NCBI RefSeq assembly: GCF_013127955.1
Contig: NZ_CP053435.1
Coordinates: 3,038,001 to 3,102,000, forward strand
Direction: 5' to 3'
DNA: 64,000 nt
Source of the DNA: Spirosoma taeanense
Lineage (GTDB): Bacteria; Bacteroidota; Bacteroidia; Cytophagales; Spirosomataceae
Part shown: one piece after another, positions 61,755-64,000 of the stretch
Numbering within the stretch: position 1 is the stretch's first letter
Layout of the letters: each line of letters starts with the position of its first letter
Position numbers and translations under genes: made by a program
Notes under the pieces: generated by a model
What the model was told of the DNA's origin: nothing
The model's input: the letters and a program-made list of their open reading frames with translations, nothing else
The model's database searches: none

Positions 61755-61936
61755 GCTTCGCCGGGCTTTTTCATCCCGTTTTCCAGGCGGGAACGTCCCA
61801 AGCCATCGAACAGCGGGGCGCCAGGTGCGTTCCGGTCTGTTATTTTCGCCGATGGGCTGGTTACCCAACGCGCGTCGGGTGTTAACTTGCGATAAAATTT
61901 GCTCTTTCTGAATCGGCCCAGGCCGCTTGTTTCTTC

Positions 61937-62956
61937 ATGATTATTGATCTCCGCAGCGACACAGTAACGCAACCTACGCCCGCCATGCGCGAGGCTATGT
62001 TTACCGCCCAACTGGGCGACGACGTCCTGGGCGACGACCCCACCGTCATTGCCCTCGAAGCTAAAGCAGCCGCTATGTTCGGCATGGAGGCTGCCCTGTT
62101 CTGCGCCAGTGGCACGATGACCAATCAACTCGCCATCCGTACGCATACCAAACCAGGCGACGACGTCATCTGCGACGTTCTCTCGCACGTGTACCAGTAC
62201 GAAGGTGGGGGCATTTCGGTGAATGCCCTGGCCTCGGTCAGCCTGCCCCAGGGCGAGCGCGGCAAACTCACGCCCGATCTGATCCGGGACTATATCTACA
62301 GCCCGGCCGATCCGCACAAACCGCTGTCCCGGCTGGTCGTGCTGGAGAATACGGTCAACAAAGGGGGTGGGTGTTATTACACCGTGCCCGAAATTGCGGC
62401 CATCCGGCAGGTCTGCCTCGAAAACCGGCTGATTCTGCATCTGGACGGTGCCCGGCTTTTCAACGCGCTGGTCGAAACGGGTGACCCCACCGAAGCCTAC
62501 GGGCAACTGTTCGATTCGATCAGCATCTGCCTGTCCAAAGGGCTTGGCTGCCCGGTTGGATCCCTGCTCATCGGCAAGGCCGACATGATCCGGCAGGCCC
62601 GGCGTTACCGTAAACTCATGGGCGGAGGCTGGCGGCAGGCCGGTTTCCTGGCCGCAGCCGGTATCTACGCCCTCGACCACCACGTTGACCGGCTGAAGAT
62701 CGACCACGCCCGCGCCCGCAAGATCGGCGCGATGCTCGAACGCCTGCCCGAAGTTGAGGAAATTCTGCCGATTGACACCAATATTGTGATTTTTAGGCTT
62801 TCGGCAAACCACTTAGCTGCCGATTACGTTGAGAAATTAGCCGCAAAAGGTATTCGGAGCGTCACCTTCGGTAAACACCTTGTGCGTTTTGTGACGCACC
62901 TGGATCTGACCGATCAGATGATAACCGAACTGGAAACCCGATTATCAGAACGGTGA
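61937..62956 (+). CDS. ltaE: Low-specificity L-threonine aldolase
   Basis: 339 residues, PLP fold type I. The N-terminal [18 protein letters not shown] and [11 protein letters not shown] are near-invariant in the family. [12 protein letters not shown] positions the Asp that holds the PLP ring, and the cofactor lysine is K201 in [14 protein letters not shown]. It cleaves L-threonine or allo-threonine to glycine and acetaldehyde. It is probably monocistronic, with 182 bp upstream and 74 bp before the next gene. Confidence 0.94.
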   Translation: MIIDLRSDTVTQPTPAMREAMFTAQLGDDVLGDDPTVIALEAKAAAMFGMEAALFCASGTMTNQLAIRTHTKPGDDVICDVLSHVYQYEGGGISVNALASVSLPQGERGKLTPDLIRDYIYSPADPHKPLSRLVVLENTVNKGGGCYYTVPEIAAIRQVCLENRLILHLDGARLFNALVETGDPTEAYGQLFDSISICLSKGLGCPVGSLLIGKADMIRQARRYRKLMGGGWRQAGFLAAAGIYALDHHVDRLKIDHARARKIGAMLERLPEVEEILPIDTNIVIFRLSANHLAADYVEKLAAKGIRSVTFGKHLVRFVTHLDLTDQMITELETRLSER

Positions 62957-63030
62957 CGGGTGTGATCCCGACCAGGGCTACGATCTTAATTTAATCCGCG
63001 CACACACCCGGCCGCCTTCAGGAACAGACT

Positions 63031-64000
63031 ATGCATATACAAACCAGAAATTTACAGAAGGAAGATTATCACGACCTCAAGGAAACCATGATTGAGGTCT
63101 ATAGTGGTATTGGCGGGGATTACTGGCCGAAAAGCTCAATTACCAAACTGCTCAACCTGTTTCCGGAAGGTCAGTTCTGCGTCGAGGTCGACGGCAAGGT
63201 CGTAGCCATTGCGCTGGCCATCCGGGTCAAATACGACAACTTCGGTGATAACCATACGTACTTCGAGATTACGGGGGGATATACCTTTAAAACCCACGAC
63301 GATTTGGGCGACTACCTCTATGGTATCGAGGTGTTCGTGCATCCCGACTACCGCGACCTGCGACTTGGCCGGCGGCTTTACGATGCCCGGAAGGAACTCT
63401 GCGAGCAGCTGAACCTGAAGGGAATTCTGGCGGGCGGCCGGATTCCAAATTACCAGAAATTTGCCGACGAGCTGACACCCCGCGAGTATATCGCGAAGGT
63501 GAAACAGAAAGAGATTTACGACCCGACGCTGACGTTCCAGTTGTCGAACGACTTCCACGTCCGGAAAGTCCTGCGCGGCTACCTGCCCGGCGATACCGAA
63601 TCGAAGGAGTATGCCACCCTGCTGGAGTGGATCAACATTTATTACGTTGCCGAGAAAGACAAAAAGCCCCATACAGATTCGATTATCCGGCTGGGCGTAA
63701 TCCAGTGGCAGATGCGGCTGTTCAAGAACCTCGCGTCGTTTCTGGATCAGGTAGAGTTTTTCGTGAACGCCGTGAGTGACTACCGGGCCGACTTCATGGT
63801 TCTGCCGGAGTTTTTCAACACGCCCCTGATGGCCGAATTCAACGACCTGCCCGAGCCGGTCGCCATCCGCAAACTGGCCGACTTTACGCAGCCGGTGCGC
63901 GAAAAGCTTTGTGAGCTGGCTATTTCCTATAACGTCAACATTGTGGGCGGCAGCATGCCACTGGTCGATGAAGACGGCAAGCTCTACAACGTAGCGTACC
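63031..64000 (+). CDS. GNAT acetyltransferase / carbon-nitrogen hydrolase fusion (3' end cut by window)
   Basis: Partial; 323 residues are visible and the frame is open at the right edge. Residues 1-130 form a GNAT domain: YGIEVFVHPDYRDLRLGRRLYD fits the acetyl-CoA loop with R/QxxGxG/A altered to RDLRLGRR. After a linker, the second domain starts near 212 (IIRLGVIQWQM) with the nitrilase-type catalytic Glu in ADFMVLPEFFN. This fusion of about 510 residues is a known Bacteroidetes protein. Its substrate is unknown; the nitrilase half probably hydrolyses an amide. The catalytic Lys and Cys of the hydrolase lie beyond the window. Confidence 0.9.
   Translation, partial: MHIQTRNLQKEDYHDLKETMIEVYSGIGGDYWPKSSITKLLNLFPEGQFCVEVDGKVVAIALAIRVKYDNFGDNHTYFEITGGYTFKTHDDLGDYLYGIEVFVHPDYRDLRLGRRLYDARKELCEQLNLKGILAGGRIPNYQKFADELTPREYIAKVKQKEIYDPTLTFQLSNDFHVRKVLRGYLPGDTESKEYATLLEWINIYYVAEKDKKPHTDSIIRLGVIQWQMRLFKNLASFLDQVEFFVNAVSDYRADFMVLPEFFNTPLMAEFNDLPEPVAIRKLADFTQPVREKLCELAISYNVNIVGGSMPLVDEDGKLYNVAY

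Overview
The window is a chromosomal segment, roughly 54% GC, of a Bacteroidetes bacterium. It most resembles the order Cytophagales, Spirosoma-like. This is inferred from the gene set: a MurF/alanine-racemase fusion, a hybrid histidine kinase ending in an AraC domain, LytTR regulators, a cell-surface giant with HYR/MBG-like repeats and a type IX-style C-terminal tail, a GNAT/carbon-nitrogen hydrolase fusion, and promoters of the TTG-N19-TAnnTTTG type. No species can be named from sequence alone.

Layout. 1-5973 (minus) is one operon-like run: TolC-like outer-membrane protein, periplasmic adaptor, MacB-like permease, ABC ATPase, LytS-like sensor kinase and a LytTR-type response regulator cut by the window edge. 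6223-8584 (plus) holds a GH53 galactanase-like lipoprotein and a GT61-like glycosyltransferase. 8600-14189 (minus) has a gamma-glutamyltransferase, a TonB-dependent-receptor-like beta-barrel protein behind a 780-nt structure-rich leader, and a small secreted protein. 14396-29701 is mostly housekeeping: EamA transporter, MBL hydrolase, SulP transporter, THUMP-like methyltransferase, frameshifted MurF-Alr, CorA, an M15-like peptidase, an AlkA-type glycosylase, a DUF4403 protein, a 49-aa FeoB-associated protein, a DinB/YfiT protein, an inositol monophosphatase and PurL.

29898-32613 is the most foreign-looking part. A tRNA-Ser(UGA) is followed at once by a strongly AT-rich GmrSD-like (DUF262/DUF1524) gene, a perfect 17-bp inverted repeat, a convergent 62-aa zinc-ribbon gene, and about 98 bp of 11-bp-phased repeats upstream of that small gene. 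32614-44939 holds the giant surface protein (about 2166 aa) with a four-copy 20-22-bp-phased repeat upstream, the hybrid kinase, an orphan LytTR regulator and a DUF72 protein. 44940-46484 is gene-poor and contains a decayed DoxX gene.

46485-64000 carries an unknown basic-tailed protein, an XRE/ScfR-like regulator, aconitase, a CHRD lipoprotein, topoisomerase I with a lysine/alanine tail, an NTF2-like protein, a sirtuin, endonuclease III, a three-gene unit of OmpA plus two membrane-anchored helix-hairpin-helix paralogues, an unknown large lipoprotein, threonine aldolase and the start of a GNAT/nitrilase fusion.

No insertion sequence, CRISPR array, rRNA or integrase was seen. All function calls rest on motifs read by eye; no database search was run.
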